A stretch of DNA of 34,265 nt from Candidatus Gastranaerophilales bacterium (GCA_944324855.1 CALUXY010000016.1:1-34265), one strand, 5' to 3'; shown: positions 6,150 through 17,324, counted from the first letter of the stretch. Program-made: numbers and translations. Notes: generated by a model not told the origin, from the sequence alone.

Positions 6150-9100
6150 ATGGCAGATAAGTTTAAAATGTCAAATTCAACAACAGGAAACTACTGGAAG
6201 ATAGAAAACGGGAAACGTGTTTTCTACAACAAAGCAGGCAAGAAGATTGACCAGTCTGCGTTTTTGAAAGCAGAAGATGCCCATATAGATAATAACGGTA
6301 AATTAAAAGGCAACAAGATATATGTAAAAGGCTCAACTTCCGGCAGATACTGGAAAATAATTGACGGCAAAAGACATTACTTTGCTGCAGACGGAACACC
6401 AATGAGTGAAAAAGACTTCTTCCAACAAGAAGGAGTTCAAAAGAATGCAAAAGGTCAAATAGTAAAAAACTCACGAGTTAATAATACAAAAATTCAAAAG
6501 AAATCTGCCAAATCTATTGCCGATGATTTAAAGAAGGCAACAAAAGGTATAAATGATGAAGCTGCGATAAAAACTGCAATCGCAAAAGTTGATAACCCGG
6601 AAGAATTGCAAGAACTTGAAAGACTTCTTGAAGCGGAAGGTTATAAAGCAGATGATATGTATTCTGCTGTTGAAAAATTCTTATACAAAGAAATGACAGG
6701 ATTAACAACGGATAATTCATTTGATTATCTTGAAGAAACCGTTCAAAAATGGATACAAAACGGTACACTTCAAGGACAAGCTGCAAACAAAGCTCAAGCA
6801 AGAATGGCTGCCAGAGTAATCCGTGACGGCGGAGACGGTATGGGAACAGACTGCGATGAAGTTAAGCGCGGTATTGCAATGATAAAAGCCCCGAAACCGA
6901 CAGGTAATGCAGAAGTAGACAAAGCAAACGCACGCCGTGTAATGGCAGAAGTTGAAAGAATTATCAAAAACGCACATGGAGAAACTCTTGAAGAATATTT
7001 AAGAGGAGAAATGTGGGACGGCGAAGTTAAAGAACTAAAAGCATCACTTGCAGCAAATAAGGCAATGAGCGATGAAAACAATGTTCAAGCCGTTGTTGAT
7101 TTAGTAATAAAAGCAGTAAATGGCGCAGGTACAAATGAAGAACGTCTAGAACAGGCACTTAAATCAATCACAACAAGAGAAGAACGAATTGCAGTAAACA
7201 AAAAACTTGAAGAATACTGCAAACAACAAGGTATAAAGATAGATAAAAAAGTTGGTCAGGATGCAATTCAGGCAATCCTTTACGACGAACTTGATAAAAA
7301 CATGGGAACGGCAGTTGACCATAAACAAGTTCGTAAATACAATGAAATGCTAATCAAACAAGGTGCATACAATAAGGATGAAGAAACACAAATAAGAGCA
7401 CAGCAAGCCGCCAAACAAGTAATGGAAGGTGATTTTGAGAACATCATGGATGCTGTTGAAAATATTGAAGATCCGGAAGTTCTAAAATCAATGAATAATA
7501 TGCTTGCCGCAAATAAATTCAATAACCTTGATTCTTTAATGTCAAAGAACAGTTTGGATAAAACAGAACAAAACCTTGTTAATGCAAACCTTGCATCAAA
7601 GAATCTTTTATCAGATGAAAAAGCCGCACAAGTTGCTTATGAATTATTAAAAGAAAAAGATTACAACAACCGTGCGGCAGGTTTTGCAGCAATCAGAAAA
7701 GATAGTGTACATAAACTTGTTGAAGAAAAACTAAAAAAAGAAGGCAAGTCATTAGAAAAAGTCCTTGCAGATTTCAACAAAGAAAAAGCATGGAGAAAAG
7801 ATGTATCAGAAAAATATGATACAGCAGCATTTGCAGGCGGACTTTTAACAGGCTGGCTTGCAGAATCACGTTCAGACGAACTCAGAGAAAATACCGATAT
7901 GTCTGATAACCTTTATCTTGAAACAGATAAAGGGGAAGAAGTTCCGGCAGAAAAGAAAGCGGCATACGATGCTGCACTTGCAAAAATTGAAGGTGATTTG
8001 AATAAACTCAAAGAAGATTATCAAGCCGCACGTGATGACGAAGGTTTGTTATCAGGTTTTGTAAACGGTGTAGCTTCAATATATAACCTCGGTACAACCA
8101 GAGATGAAATTGAAGCAAGAATTGAACACGATGAAGAAACCGTAAGGTTATTGAAGCTGGCGTCAGAAGGTAAATTAACCAAAATGGTTGACGGCAAACA
8201 AGTTCCTGTATCGTTTGAAGAAATCTTCAAAGAACGTCAATCAGCAGTAATTTCTGCAAATCAAGCAAGTTTGTCAAAATTATTCGGAGTTGATAAGCCA
8301 AAAGCGGAAACAAACTTTGATGCTAATAAAGTAACAGCAGTGTCAAAACAAGGCGAACAAATTGCAGCAATGAATATTGCAAAAGATTTGATTACAGACA
8401 GCTGGTCAGAATTAAACAGCGCTATTCAATCCAAAAATGTTGACAAATTAACCGCCGGAATTACCGGTACAATGAAAAAACTGGAAACAATGACCGGTGA
8501 AAAGATGAATCTTGACTCATTCGGCTACAGCATGAAAGACGGAGTCATTGTTGATAAGAGCGGAAACGCTGTATCAGCAGATAAATTAACAGAAGTTGCA
8601 AACAAGTTAAAAACTTGTGTATCTGATACTGCAAAAGCGTTGTACGGAAAAGAAATTCCGGCAAATGCTGATAACGGTGACGTTTCAGAACTTATTAATG
8701 ACGGTTATGAAGCAAAAATGGAAGAATTCAAAGCACAGTATAGAGCTGCATACGGCCAAGATGCAACCGATGAAATGATTGAAGATTACTTATCAACAAT
8801 CAGCACCGGTGTAACAATTATCAATATCGGAGCCGCAATCGGTGCTGCAATTCTGACAGCAGGCGCAGGATCATTTGCGGTATTTGCGGCAGTCGGTGCT
8901 ACTTCAATGGCATTGAATACCGTAGAACACGCAACAGATGCTAACGGTTTATCAGTTAACGAATTTATGAGCGATGCAGAACAAGCATTGTGGGATGGCG
9001 CATTGGCTGCAGTCGGTGTTAAAGTCGGTAAATACGCAGAAGGTTTTGCAACAAGCGAAAAAGTTCTTGCTAAAAATGCGCAATTCTTAAGCAAAATCGG

Positions 9101-12100
9101 CGTAGGTGAAAAAACAGCTGAAAAAGCAGCAAAATGGGTTGCAAGAGTAGAAGCGGCAGGCGGAGAAGTTTCAAGTGATACAATTCAATCACTTGCACAA
9201 ATGTACTGCATGGAAGGCGAGTTTGACGAAGAAAGCTTCGTAAGAGCATTAATTATGTCTGCCGGATTCAACACTGCAGGTCATTTTGCAAGTGCATTGA
9301 AAGGAGCAGACGTTAATGCCGGAAAACAAGCAGATGTTGACGGAGTAAGAACTGCCGATTCGGCTGATGGGGTAAAATCTGCGGATGAGGGGAATGCGGC
9401 AGATGCAGCGGCAGTAAATGCAGCATTAGAGGGAACTGTTGAACCTGTTAAATTAAAAGACCACAAATTAATTGTGAACGGTCAAGAAGTAGAAATGCCA
9501 AAAACCATTGAAGAAGCTAAAAAACTACACGACGACAAAAACTTTATATTAACTGATAATAACGGATATAAAATCTTTTATATAAAGGATACAAATGGTA
9601 ATGATCTGGTACAAATAGAATTTGATAAGATGGACAATTTTATCATTCGCTATGAAAATACTTATGATGCCAGAGGAAATCAGACATCAGCACTTCAAGT
9701 AGGAAAAAACGATAAATTCGGTTATAATCAACATTTTATATATAACTCAGAGAATACACCAATTTATATGTATCAAAAAGATGCCAACGATAATATTATT
9801 GGTGGACTTGATATGCAAAGCGGAGCTGCTTTAGATGCTGAAACAGTAATGAAAATTGTAGAAGAACACGGTATGACAAACATTGCTGCTCGTGTTGAAC
9901 TTGAAGGAATTAAACCACAGGATAAACTTCTGTCAGAGGAATTCAAATCAGCAATGAAGGATTTGGAAGAAAGTGTAAAATCAGGTAAAAACAACACAGT
10001 CGGAGAACTTGTTGAATCAAACCCTGTATTTGCGCAATTTAAAGATGAATTTGCAGGCTTAAATGAGTATAAAATTACATTCTTAGATGATGCAACAAAT
10101 ACAAATCTGGGGCAGCATTCTAAAAAACAAATTGCATTGAACTTTGATACATTAAAAGAAAACGAAGAAGCTTTTGTAAACACATTATTGCACGAAGCCG
10201 AACACGCAAGACAACACAAAAGATTCTACGAAATTCAATTTAAGCCGAAAGCAGAAAGAACTGAGGCAGAAAACCGTTTCTATAAAGCATACAGAGACAT
10301 GATAAAAGCAAACGAAGCTCGTGCAGATTTTTATAAAGCAAACAAAGATGCTATTGATAAATTTGTAAAAGGTGAAAAACTCACAGCAGAAGAAAAAGCT
10401 ATTGTAGAACAATACAAAAAGTTGTATGATAGTTATAAATCTGATGCACTGGAAACAGAGGCAAGAGAAGCAGGAGCGAAAGCTGCTGATAAATACAGAG
10501 CAAATAAAGAGGTAGCACATGGAGAAAAATCAGAAACAGAACAAGGAACTCGAGGAGTTCAGGAAGACGATTCAGCAGGACATCAAGACGGGACTGTGGG
10601 ATCAGCTGCACGGAACGAAAATGCTGAAGGAACAGCAGGAAAAGAAACAGTAGATACCCCTGTAAAAAAAGCAGATGCAGAAACTCCAAAAATATCTGCA
10701 GCCGATGAAAAATACTTAACAAAACCATCAGAAAGCGAACTTCCTGACAACATGGAATTTGCCGATGGAAATGAAAATGTATTGTTAGTATATGATGGCG
10801 ATACAGTTGTAAAAACTTACGAATACGCCGGAAATAAACTTCATAAAATCTCAGAAGTAGCAGATGAAGGCAGAGTAGAAACAACTTATACTCCTACTGG
10901 CTACGTTGAAACACGCATTACATACGATGAAGCTGGTAACGGTTATGGATTCATTGCTATTAACAATCCAAAAGTAAATGTCGGTATTCAAAATATTTTG
11001 GATGAAAACGGTAATGCTATTGCTTCTAATCTCTTTAATGCAGAAACAAATAAACCGATAAGCACTCGTGTTAAATCAGAAGACGGAGGTATTATTGAAA
11101 CCAAATATAATACCGACGGCAAACCTGTCGAAAGAAATGAGTTCTATGAAAATGGTTCTGTAAAATCAGAAACAACCATTGATCCTGAATCAGAAATTGT
11201 ATTAACACAAAAAGAATACAATCAAGATGGAATACTGACAAACGAAGCATCCTTTGACACTGAGACCAATAAAGGTAAAGGAACAATGCTCGATGCAAAC
11301 GGGAATCCGAGAAGTTATGAATACGATACACAAGAAAACTTCCGTTGGTCAGATGAAGAAGCAGCACCGGTTGAAGATAAAAAACCAAGTCTGATATTAG
11401 ACCCTAATGCGGTTACACCAAATCCGAATGCAAGATTTATTGTTGATCCTAATGAGGTTACACCAAACCCGAATGCAAGGTTTATTGTTGACCCTAATGA
11501 GGTTACTCCGAACCCGGATGCAAAAATTATAGACCCAAATGCGGTTGAACCTAATACTACCCCACTGATTAAACCGGAAACAGAATCGCCGGCTCCAAGA
11601 GAAGTTGTCAAATATGATAATGCTCCTGAAGAAAAGAAATCACGTATAATTATAGATCCAAATGCACCAACACCAATGCCGGGATTTAAATTTATTGATC
11701 CAAAAGCGGTTACACCAAATCCGAATGCAAGATTTATTGTTGACCCTAATGAGGTTGCACCAAATCCGAATGCAAGGTTTATTGTTGACCCTAATGAGGT
11801 TACTCCGAACCCGGATGCAAAAATTATAGACCCAAATGCGGTTGAACCTAACACTACACCTCTGATTAAACCTGAATTTGAATCACCGGCGCCAAGAGAA
11901 GTTGTCAAATATGATGATACTCCTAATACAGAGGTCACAAAACCAAAGGCTGAAATATCTACTCCAAATTCTGCAAATATTTCCGATGCCGCAACACCTG
12001 TATTAAACGGCAATTCGTTAACTGTAGGTGATAAAACAATAGAATTGCCTACTGAATTGAGAGAGGTTAACGACCTTCTGAAAAATAAGCAATTTACTAT

Positions 12101-15100
12101 TGAAACAAATGATAAAACTTTAATAGTGTTATTAAGTGATGACGGAAACACAAAATTATATATAGACCATTTTGAAGGTAGTAATACCGGACATCGTTTT
12201 ACTATACAAACAAGACCGGATAATTCTGTTGATTGGATAAACTCAGATCAGATAGATTTCTGGAAACAAGACGGAAAAGAACGTAGTTGGCAAGTTGCAA
12301 CATATAAGCATGGAGAAAATACCAAAACAGAACTTAGACATTACAATGAAAAGGGTGAAATTATTCCTGATGAAACTCCAAAGACAGAAGCTGAAAGCGG
12401 AACTCCGAAAACGGATGAAGCTGAAACAGCAACACCTGAAACAGAAGCTGAAAGCGGAACTCCAAAAACAGAAGATGCTGAAGCTGTAACACCTGATAAC
12501 CCGGCTGATACTCCAGTTTCAAAATTACCTGAAAAATTTGAGTCAGTAACATTTGAAAAAGGTAAAATGGTAATCAACGGACAAGAATTTGAAATACCGA
12601 AAACAGCTGAAGAAGCAGAAAAACTTGCCGCTGAAAATAGTGATAATTATAAGTTCAACAATCGTCCTGACGGCAGTAAAGAATTAGAAATATATGATAC
12701 AAATAGTAATTTAATCGGAAAAGCATATTATCAAGCCGACGGCAGTGTTTTCTGCTTAAGAGAATATCCTTATCAAGATGGCAGGCAAACAGGTATTATT
12801 TATAGAGGTGCCGACGGTAATGTTACCAAATCAGAAGAATTTATCTATAATCAAGATGGTATAATAGCAGAGTTTTATAAAGATGCCAACGGCAACATTA
12901 CAGGCGGATATAATTGTGTAAATAACAAGGATTTAGACCAAGCTGCCGCTAAACAACTGGCAGCAGAAAACGGTATCCAGGATGGAGTAATTCCGGGCAA
13001 AGCTGCTGGTGAAACTCCAAACGCAGCAGCTGTAGGAAGTGCCGCTGATACTCCAGTTTCAAAATTACCTGAAAAAATTGAGTCAGTAAGGTTTGAAAAC
13101 GGCAAAATGGTAATCGACGGACAAGAATTTGAAATGCCGAAAACAGCAGAAGAAGCAGAAAAACTAGTGACTGAAAACGGTGATAATTTTAGCTTACGTA
13201 ATAATAGTGGTGGTAGCAAAGATTTATTCATATCTAATCCTAATCATAAGACGATCGGCATTGTAAAATATGATACTGACGGAAAAATTAGCGGCTTTAG
13301 AGAATATACTTATCAAGATGGCAGACAAACAGATATTATTTATAAAGGTGCCGACGGTAATGTTATCAGCTCAACAGAATTTACCTATAATAACGGTGGT
13401 AGTCGTGTAACAGCCTGGATTTTTAAAGATGCCAACGGTAACATTAAAGACGGATATGATTGGGTAAATTACAAGGATTTAGACCAAGCTGCCGCTAAAC
13501 AACTGGCAGCAGAAAACGGTATCCAGGATGGAGTAATTCCGGGCAAAGCTGCGGATGAAACTCCAAACGCTGCGGCTACAGAAGGTGCTGCTGATACTCC
13601 AGTTGGAGAAACAGACAAACCTGCATCCGAAGGAAATAAAGCTGATAATGTAGATAATGCTAATAATGGAGCTAATGCAGGCGAAACTTCGAACGCCGGT
13701 GGTGAAACACCAGCTCCAAATACAGATGCCGCAAAAACTACATCAAACGTAAAAGACGGCAAATATAAGTTCGGAGATAAAGAAATTGAAATTCCAAAAT
13801 CGCTTAAAGATGCAGAAACTCTTGCCAATAATAACAGCAATATCAAGATATATGATGACGGCAACGGTAAAAAAGAATTGCAATTCTTAGACAGCAACGG
13901 CAAAAAAGTTGCAACCGCATCATTTGACGGAAAAGGCAGAATTAGTCAATTCACCGAATTCGAAGGCGATAATGCCGTATCCAGAATTGAATACAATAAA
14001 CAAGGTGAAGCAAGAAGAAGATACACTAATGATGGAAACGGCAACTGGACAAAAGATAAAGAGTTTAAAGCTGATAAACATCAATATAAACTCGGTCCAA
14101 AAGCACAAGCAGTTGTAGACAAATTCAAAGAAGCAAAAGAAAAAGCTGATAATCTTGTTAACAAATTTAACGAAAAAATAACACAGCGCAGAGTTAAACG
14201 CACAACAACAAAAACAGATGGAAACGGCAACACTGTTGAAATAGCATACTTAAGCGGAAAGAACGATAACAAAAGAATTGAGACCGTGAAAAATCGTAAC
14301 GGTAAAACTATTGAAGTACGCAGGTTTGATGATAAAGGCCGCTTGAGATCAAGAAAAGTCACAACTGATCAATATAATATGAATATTGAATACGACAAAA
14401 AAGGTAACGAAGTATCGTTCAAAAAAGAAACAAAAGACAGCAACGGTAAGGTTATCAAAACAGAAACATCAAAAGACAAAGGCGACCACTCATTCGGTTA
14501 TACAAATGCTGACGGTGATAATGTAAACGTTGTATTCAAAGACGGAGAAAAAGTTCAGACAACAACTTATAAAGGCAACTCTGATCTAATAATTTCTGAA
14601 AAACGATTCATAGATAATGGTACAGTTGAAACAATTTATCCTAATGGCAAACAACCTAATCAGTGGAACGAATCAACTATAATCTGGAAAGATAATAAAG
14701 GCAACATTTACAGACAAAGTGAACTTGCAGCTAACGGCGACATCTATAATAAACTAACTTATGATGATGGTACTATAATTGAATGTATTGACTCACGAAA
14801 AGGGTCGTATGCTAAAGTTACTAAAAACGGTGAAAATCCTATCAATTACAAGTACAATTTTGATAAGAAACTTTATGAAGCTATTGATGAAAATGGTAAT
14901 GTAACTCACCGTGGAAAATTATATGACGGAACTTGGACTGAAGTTGATGAATATGGTGATGCGGTTAAAACCTATAAACATAAAGATTCACACAAAGTAA
15001 GAAATACTCTTGTTGGAACTACTGTTGCAGGCGGTATTGTTGTATACGGAGGTATGAGTACTTATGAAGCCTTGTCAACTCCTGATGCTGATCCGGCAGA

Positions 15101-15899
15101 AGAACCTGCTACAGAAGAACCTGCAGCAGAAGAACCTGCTACAGAAGAACCTGCTACAGAAGAACCTGCAGCAGAAGAACCTGCTACAGAAGAACCTGCT
15201 ACAGAAGAACCTGCTACAGAAGAACCTGCTACAACACCAACCACTCCGACAGTTCCTGATGGTGGTTCTACACCAACGACACCGACCACTCCGACAGTTC
15301 CTGATGGTGGTTCTACTCCAACGACACCAACCACTCCGACAGTTCCTGATGGTGGTTCTACTCCAACGACACCAACCTCTCCGACAGTTCCGCAAGAAGA
15401 CAAACTACCTATGGCCGGAGTAGTGCCGCCACAAGTTGCACCTGAGCATCCTGTTAAGCTGCAGCCTGTAACTCCACAACAGCAGGATGATAAACCTGAA
15501 GATACACCGAATAATGAACCAGAAGAAAAAACAACTATCAAAAACATTGTCGGAGGTATTGATCCGGTAACAGCTGAAAAACGTGAAATCCAAGCTCATG
15601 AAAGAATGCAAATTACAGAACATATTAACGAAGCTAAAAATATGGAAGATATCAAACTTATCCAAAATGAAATACGTTCGTTCAAAAAATTCCAAGGCAG
15701 AAAAAATCTTCGTAAAGCTCTTCGTGCAAAACGCAGATTGCTAAAAGCACAAGAAAGAGGCAGAAGCGAAAGAGTAATAGAACGCAGAGAAAACAAACTT
15801 GAAAAACGTATAGATAAAGTTGAAATAGATAATAAGAAATATTCTCTGAATAAACCTGAAAATAACAAGTTTAATCTAGAAGATAACTTCTTTGCTTAA
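6150..15899 (+). CDS. Giant 3249-aa repeat protein: annexin-like repeats, zincin motif, repeated beta modules, Pro-rich stalk
   Basis: Not assignable to one family. In order: two copies of a YWKI-GKR-Y/F repeat (residues ~10-49, 62-100; W16, W68); annexin-like helical repeats (~120-550) with GMGTD (230-234) and GAGTN (325-329) loops; charged helices; a Gly/Ala-rich hydrophobic stretch (~884-925); an HEAEH zinc-protease motif (1348-1352) with downstream Glu at 1437/1440; five copies of a module with a 'NGQE-EMPK' core (starting ~1100, 1957, 2137, 2317, 2537); YD/MORN-like strands (~1550-1740, 2680-2950); DPN-VTPNPNA repeats (~1748-1930); a hydrophobic segment (2953-2975); EEPAT and TPTTPTVPDGGS repeats (~2983-3083); and a basic helical tail. 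There is no N-terminal signal peptide. AGGTG lies 6 nt before the ATG. It could be a surface adhesin, a toxin-like secreted protein or a structural protein; the function is unknown. Confidence 0.9.
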   Translation: MADKFKMSNSTTGNYWKIENGKRVFYNKAGKKIDQSAFLKAEDAHIDNNGKLKGNKIYVKGSTSGRYWKIIDGKRHYFAADGTPMSEKDFFQQEGVQKNAKGQIVKNSRVNNTKIQKKSAKSIADDLKKATKGINDEAAIKTAIAKVDNPEELQELERLLEAEGYKADDMYSAVEKFLYKEMTGLTTDNSFDYLEETVQKWIQNGTLQGQAANKAQARMAARVIRDGGDGMGTDCDEVKRGIAMIKAPKPTGNAEVDKANARRVMAEVERIIKNAHGETLEEYLRGEMWDGEVKELKASLAANKAMSDENNVQAVVDLVIKAVNGAGTNEERLEQALKSITTREERIAVNKKLEEYCKQQGIKIDKKVGQDAIQAILYDELDKNMGTAVDHKQVRKYNEMLIKQGAYNKDEETQIRAQQAAKQVMEGDFENIMDAVENIEDPEVLKSMNNMLAANKFNNLDSLMSKNSLDKTEQNLVNANLASKNLLSDEKAAQVAYELLKEKDYNNRAAGFAAIRKDSVHKLVEEKLKKEGKSLEKVLADFNKEKAWRKDVSEKYDTAAFAGGLLTGWLAESRSDELRENTDMSDNLYLETDKGEEVPAEKKAAYDAALAKIEGDLNKLKEDYQAARDDEGLLSGFVNGVASIYNLGTTRDEIEARIEHDEETVRLLKLASEGKLTKMVDGKQVPVSFEEIFKERQSAVISANQASLSKLFGVDKPKAETNFDANKVTAVSKQGEQIAAMNIAKDLITDSWSELNSAIQSKNVDKLTAGITGTMKKLETMTGEKMNLDSFGYSMKDGVIVDKSGNAVSADKLTEVANKLKTCVSDTAKALYGKEIPANADNGDVSELINDGYEAKMEEFKAQYRAAYGQDATDEMIEDYLSTISTGVTIINIGAAIGAAILTAGAGSFAVFAAVGATSMALNTVEHATDANGLSVNEFMSDAEQALWDGALAAVGVKVGKYAEGFATSEKVLAKNAQFLSKIGVGEKTAEKAAKWVARVEAAGGEVSSDTIQSLAQMYCMEGEFDEESFVRALIMSAGFNTAGHFASALKGADVNAGKQADVDGVRTADSADGVKSADEGNAADAAAVNAALEGTVEPVKLKDHKLIVNGQEVEMPKTIEEAKKLHDDKNFILTDNNGYKIFYIKDTNGNDLVQIEFDKMDNFIIRYENTYDARGNQTSALQVGKNDKFGYNQHFIYNSENTPIYMYQKDANDNIIGGLDMQSGAALDAETVMKIVEEHGMTNIAARVELEGIKPQDKLLSEEFKSAMKDLEESVKSGKNNTVGELVESNPVFAQFKDEFAGLNEYKITFLDDATNTNLGQHSKKQIALNFDTLKENEEAFVNTLLHEAEHARQHKRFYEIQFKPKAERTEAENRFYKAYRDMIKANEARADFYKANKDAIDKFVKGEKLTAEEKAIVEQYKKLYDSYKSDALETEAREAGAKAADKYRANKEVAHGEKSETEQGTRGVQEDDSAGHQDGTVGSAARNENAEGTAGKETVDTPVKKADAETPKISAADEKYLTKPSESELPDNMEFADGNENVLLVYDGDTVVKTYEYAGNKLHKISEVADEGRVETTYTPTGYVETRITYDEAGNGYGFIAINNPKVNVGIQNILDENGNAIASNLFNAETNKPISTRVKSEDGGIIETKYNTDGKPVERNEFYENGSVKSETTIDPESEIVLTQKEYNQDGILTNEASFDTETNKGKGTMLDANGNPRSYEYDTQENFRWSDEEAAPVEDKKPSLILDPNAVTPNPNARFIVDPNEVTPNPNARFIVDPNEVTPNPDAKIIDPNAVEPNTTPLIKPETESPAPREVVKYDNAPEEKKSRIIIDPNAPTPMPGFKFIDPKAVTPNPNARFIVDPNEVAPNPNARFIVDPNEVTPNPDAKIIDPNAVEPNTTPLIKPEFESPAPREVVKYDDTPNTEVTKPKAEISTPNSANISDAATPVLNGNSLTVGDKTIELPTELREVNDLLKNKQFTIETNDKTLIVLLSDDGNTKLYIDHFEGSNTGHRFTIQTRPDNSVDWINSDQIDFWKQDGKERSWQVATYKHGENTKTELRHYNEKGEIIPDETPKTEAESGTPKTDEAETATPETEAESGTPKTEDAEAVTPDNPADTPVSKLPEKFESVTFEKGKMVINGQEFEIPKTAEEAEKLAAENSDNYKFNNRPDGSKELEIYDTNSNLIGKAYYQADGSVFCLREYPYQDGRQTGIIYRGADGNVTKSEEFIYNQDGIIAEFYKDANGNITGGYNCVNNKDLDQAAAKQLAAENGIQDGVIPGKAAGETPNAAAVGSAADTPVSKLPEKIESVRFENGKMVIDGQEFEMPKTAEEAEKLVTENGDNFSLRNNSGGSKDLFISNPNHKTIGIVKYDTDGKISGFREYTYQDGRQTDIIYKGADGNVISSTEFTYNNGGSRVTAWIFKDANGNIKDGYDWVNYKDLDQAAAKQLAAENGIQDGVIPGKAADETPNAAATEGAADTPVGETDKPASEGNKADNVDNANNGANAGETSNAGGETPAPNTDAAKTTSNVKDGKYKFGDKEIEIPKSLKDAETLANNNSNIKIYDDGNGKKELQFLDSNGKKVATASFDGKGRISQFTEFEGDNAVSRIEYNKQGEARRRYTNDGNGNWTKDKEFKADKHQYKLGPKAQAVVDKFKEAKEKADNLVNKFNEKITQRRVKRTTTKTDGNGNTVEIAYLSGKNDNKRIETVKNRNGKTIEVRRFDDKGRLRSRKVTTDQYNMNIEYDKKGNEVSFKKETKDSNGKVIKTETSKDKGDHSFGYTNADGDNVNVVFKDGEKVQTTTYKGNSDLIISEKRFIDNGTVETIYPNGKQPNQWNESTIIWKDNKGNIYRQSELAANGDIYNKLTYDDGTIIECIDSRKGSYAKVTKNGENPINYKYNFDKKLYEAIDENGNVTHRGKLYDGTWTEVDEYGDAVKTYKHKDSHKVRNTLVGTTVAGGIVVYGGMSTYEALSTPDADPAEEPATEEPAAEEPATEEPATEEPAAEEPATEEPATEEPATEEPATTPTTPTVPDGGSTPTTPTTPTVPDGGSTPTTPTTPTVPDGGSTPTTPTSPTVPQEDKLPMAGVVPPQVAPEHPVKLQPVTPQQQDDKPEDTPNNEPEEKTTIKNIVGGIDPVTAEKREIQAHERMQITEHINEAKNMEDIKLIQNEIRSFKKFQGRKNLRKALRAKRRLLKAQERGRSERVIERRENKLEKRIDKVEIDNKKYSLNKPENNKFNLEDNFFA
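11404..11930 (+). repeat. In-frame 45-bp repeats (DPN-VTPNPNARFIV) in a duplicated block
   Basis: Units of 15 codons recur within the giant gene. A larger block with a DAKIIDPNAVEPN ending is present twice (about 11404-11620 and 11700-11920) with few differences, which points to recent duplication. Confidence 0.8.
12535..13570 (+). repeat. 546-bp (182-codon) duplicated module in the giant gene
   Basis: Two consecutive copies of the 'NGQEFE-PKTAEEAEKL' module are offset by exactly 546 bp. For example, the identical block beginning AAGGATTTAG is at 12927 and 13473. The ~80-bp tail of each copy is essentially identical, whereas the middle has diverged. Confidence 0.8.
15095..15395 (+). repeat. 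Short in-frame repeats coding the Pro-rich stalk (15-bp and 45-bp periods)
   Basis: The first part repeats ACAGAAGAACCTGCT and a GCA variant (TEEPA/AEEPA). The second repeats a 45-bp unit (TPTVPDGGSTPTTPT), with the CCGACAGTTC marker at 15246, 15291, 15336 and 15381. Such arrays change length by slippage or recombination without shifting frame. Confidence 0.9.
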
Positions 15900-15909
15900 T
15901 AAATAAAAC

Positions 15910-15948
15910 CGATAAATCAGTCAGCTTGGATGGCTGACTGATTTATCG
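15910..15948 (+). terminator. Perfect 16-bp stem-loop just after the giant gene
   Basis: The stem 15910-15925 pairs with 15933-15948 around a 7-nt loop, starting 11 nt after the stop codon. It lacks the usual U-run (GTGAGAG follows), so it may be a 3' stabilising hairpin or a poor terminator rather than a standard intrinsic one. Confidence 0.45.
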
Positions 15949-15959
15949 TGAGAGCAAAA

Positions 15960-16250
15960 ACTATTGTTGAGCAAGTATGTACAACCGACATATCCTGTTG
16001 AATACAGGAAATTTTAATATTAAGCAGCTACGCAGCTAAGATGACTGATTGCGAATATTACAATAATTTCTTTTAGCAGCTTAACTTCATAGCTACTTAG
16101 CTACTTTCTATTCACTATTCACTATTCACCCGCTTAATCACTGTCTTGGATTATTGGCGGTTCACAAGCTTTGCATTACGTTACGATTTTGCAAAAGCAA
16201 AATCTGCACTCCATCAGCTTGTTCACAAAGACGTGACTAGACCTCACTTC
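15960..16250. repeat. Repeat mosaic between the giant gene and ilvC
   Basis: No gene is seen. Contents in order: a decayed GTTGGGCA hairpin (15964-15986); an inverted copy of the D element (16021-16105, reverse complement of 19386-19472); CTATTCA/CTATTCAC-type short tandems (16106-16128); and another palindromic element at about 16156-16232, with inner stem GATTTTGC-aaaa-GCAAAATC (16185-16204) and outer TTCACAAGCT/AGCTTGTTCACA. Confidence 0.7.
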
Positions 16251-16292
16251 ATTCGGTCGTCGCACTTGCCAAAATCCGCTAATCACTTGTCA

Positions 16293-17324
<1,032 letters not shown>

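Noticed and set aside
11315..12151. A 278-aa open frame on the minus strand inside the giant gene, and similar ones at 10399-10884, 13469-13903 and 15062-15547
   Set aside because: They mirror the repeats of the plus-strand gene, have low-complexity translations and no ribosome binding site. The codon pattern of the plus strand explains them.
15962..16010. TCCTGT/ACAGGA mini-hairpin as a regulatory site
   Set aside because: Short stem inside repeat debris with no gene nearby in a suitable position.
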